Part shown: positions 6,489-6,710 of the stretch, in pieces
Layout: each line of letters begins with the position of its first letter
How positions within the stretch are numbered: position 1 is the stretch's first letter
Assembly (NCBI GenBank): GCA_937916135.1
Contig: CALFTQ010000121.1
Coordinates: forward strand, 1-6,710
DNA from: an uncultured Verrucomicrobiales bacterium
Lineage (GTDB): Bacteria; Verrucomicrobiota; Verrucomicrobiia; Verrucomicrobiales; Akkermansiaceae
Direction: 5' to 3'
Length of the DNA: 6,710 bases
Translations under genes and position numbers: made by a program
Notes under the pieces: generated by a model
Seen by the model: only the letters and a program-made list of their open reading frames with translations
What the model was told of the DNA's origin: nothing
Database searches by the model: none

Positions 6489-6587
6489 ATGGAACGCTGG
6501 AGCGTGGAAAAATTAAAGCTTTGGAGAGCGCATCCGTGTAGAAAACCCATGCTGCTGCTGGGTGCCCGGCAGGTTGGAAAAACGTGA
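6489..6587 (+). pseudogene. N-terminal remnant of AAA-type ATPase (AAA_14/DUF4143-like)
   Basis: Thirty-two codons, MERWSVEKLKLWRAHPCRKP followed by MLLLGARQVGKT, then TGA at 6585-6587. The Leu-Leu-Leu-Gly-Ala-Arg-Gln-Val-Gly-Lys-Thr segment is a Walker A (P-loop) motif in the form typical of the AAA_14 ATPases that carry a C-terminal DUF4143 domain, normally about 370-450 residues. The reading frame is lost exactly after the P-loop Thr. None of the three plus-strand frames downstream resembles the expected continuation (hydrophobic strand and Walker B), so this looks like insertion or deletion rather than a point frameshift. It retains a strong promoter and ribosome binding site. If translated it would give only a 32-residue peptide. 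The rest of the gene could lie beyond the window if the break is an insertion. Confidence 0.7.
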
Positions 6588-6694
6588 GTCTGCAAAGTTT
6601 CTACCGTCGGTACCGAGGGCCATTAGCCGTGCGTACTTCGATGCAACCCTACGCAGTTATTGCTCCGGCAATTAAAGAATATTGCTTGGACTCA
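6585..6694. other. 110-bp structured segment with 6-bp inverted ends
   Basis: TGAGTC (6585-6590) and GACTCA (6689-6694) are perfect inverted repeats at the ends, and the trinucleotide ACG flanks both sides (6582-6584 and 6695-6697). Inside are TGCGTA/TACGCA (6630-6635 and 6650-6655), ATTGC-TCCG-GCAAT (6659-6672, a C(UNCG)G-type tetraloop hairpin), a weak GGC/GCC stem (6618-6628) and the palindrome CGGTACCG (6608-6615). This fits a tiny MITE-like insertion with a 3-bp target duplication, or a structured RNA. No protein is supported. Confidence 0.35.
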
Positions 6695-6695
6695 A

Positions 6696-6710
6696 CGACA
6701 AATTGGAATT
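6696..6710 (+). repeat. Partial inverted copy of left-end repeat
   Basis: The last 15 bases, CGACAAATTGGAATT, equal the reverse complement of 44-58 with one mismatch (C for T). The match runs to the window edge, so the copy probably continues into the palindrome seen at 18-48. Confidence 0.45.

Noticed and set aside
6584..6590. Group II intron 5' end (GTGAG-like) interrupting the ATPase
   Set aside because: The sequence does not fit the usual GUGYG start, and no domain V hairpin or reverse transcriptase is present in the remaining 120 bases.
6597..6605. Purine-riboswitch-like core GTTTCTACC
   Set aside because: The flanking P2/P3 stems, kissing loops and the upstream TATA strand are not visible, so a nine-base match is not enough.
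6641..6709. Short ORF starting MQPYAVIAP and open to the window edge
   Set aside because: No ribosome binding site and only 23 codons, inside a segment better explained by inverted repeats.

Overview
The window is a GC-rich bacterial chromosomal segment with five full-length genes, one AT-richer gene among them, and a short repeat-rich, decayed stretch at the right end. Lineage cannot be proven from this sequence. A secreted papain-like peptidase, an aspartate-rich lipoprotein beginning Thr-Pro-Val after its lipid cysteine, several genes lacking clear Shine-Dalgarno sites, and a divergent Hsp33 together suggest a gut Verrucomicrobiota (Akkermansia-like) bacterium. That placement is an inference held with low to moderate confidence.

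Layout. 1-86: a short palindromic repeat lying just past the 3' end of the first gene. 87-2834, all on the minus strand and read right to left: an Hsp33-type redox chaperone (hslO), a small lipoprotein and a secreted C39/papain-like cysteine peptidase. They are separated by 13 and 41 nt and probably form one transcription unit from a promoter at 2857-2885. 2835-2978: a divergent promoter region. 2979-4091, plus strand: an AT-richer membrane acyltransferase (acyltransferase-3 family) with a run of eight C just after its start region. 4088-6178, minus strand: oligopeptidase A (prlC, M3 metallopeptidase), whose stop codon overlaps that of the acyltransferase. Its best promoter gives an almost leaderless mRNA.

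6179-6710 is different in character. It holds small palindromes, three tandem 33-bp repeats (6327-6425) that also read as 11-codon peptide repeats, a strong sigma70-type promoter, a near-perfect ribosome binding site, and the first 32 codons of an AAA ATPase. That ORF stops directly after its Walker A motif. Beyond the stop lies a 110-bp segment bounded by 6-bp inverted repeats and flanked by ACG on both sides, with several internal hairpins. The last 15 bases match, in inverted orientation and with one mismatch, part of the palindromic repeat at the left end, so the window appears to enter a second copy of a dispersed repeat.

Functionally, hslO and prlC are proteostasis genes of the cytoplasm. 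The lipoprotein and peptidase act outside the inner membrane, and the acyltransferase probably decorates a surface glycan. The observations most worth checking are the 33-bp repeat/ATPase remnant module, the possible phase-variable C8 tract, and the structured 110-bp element.
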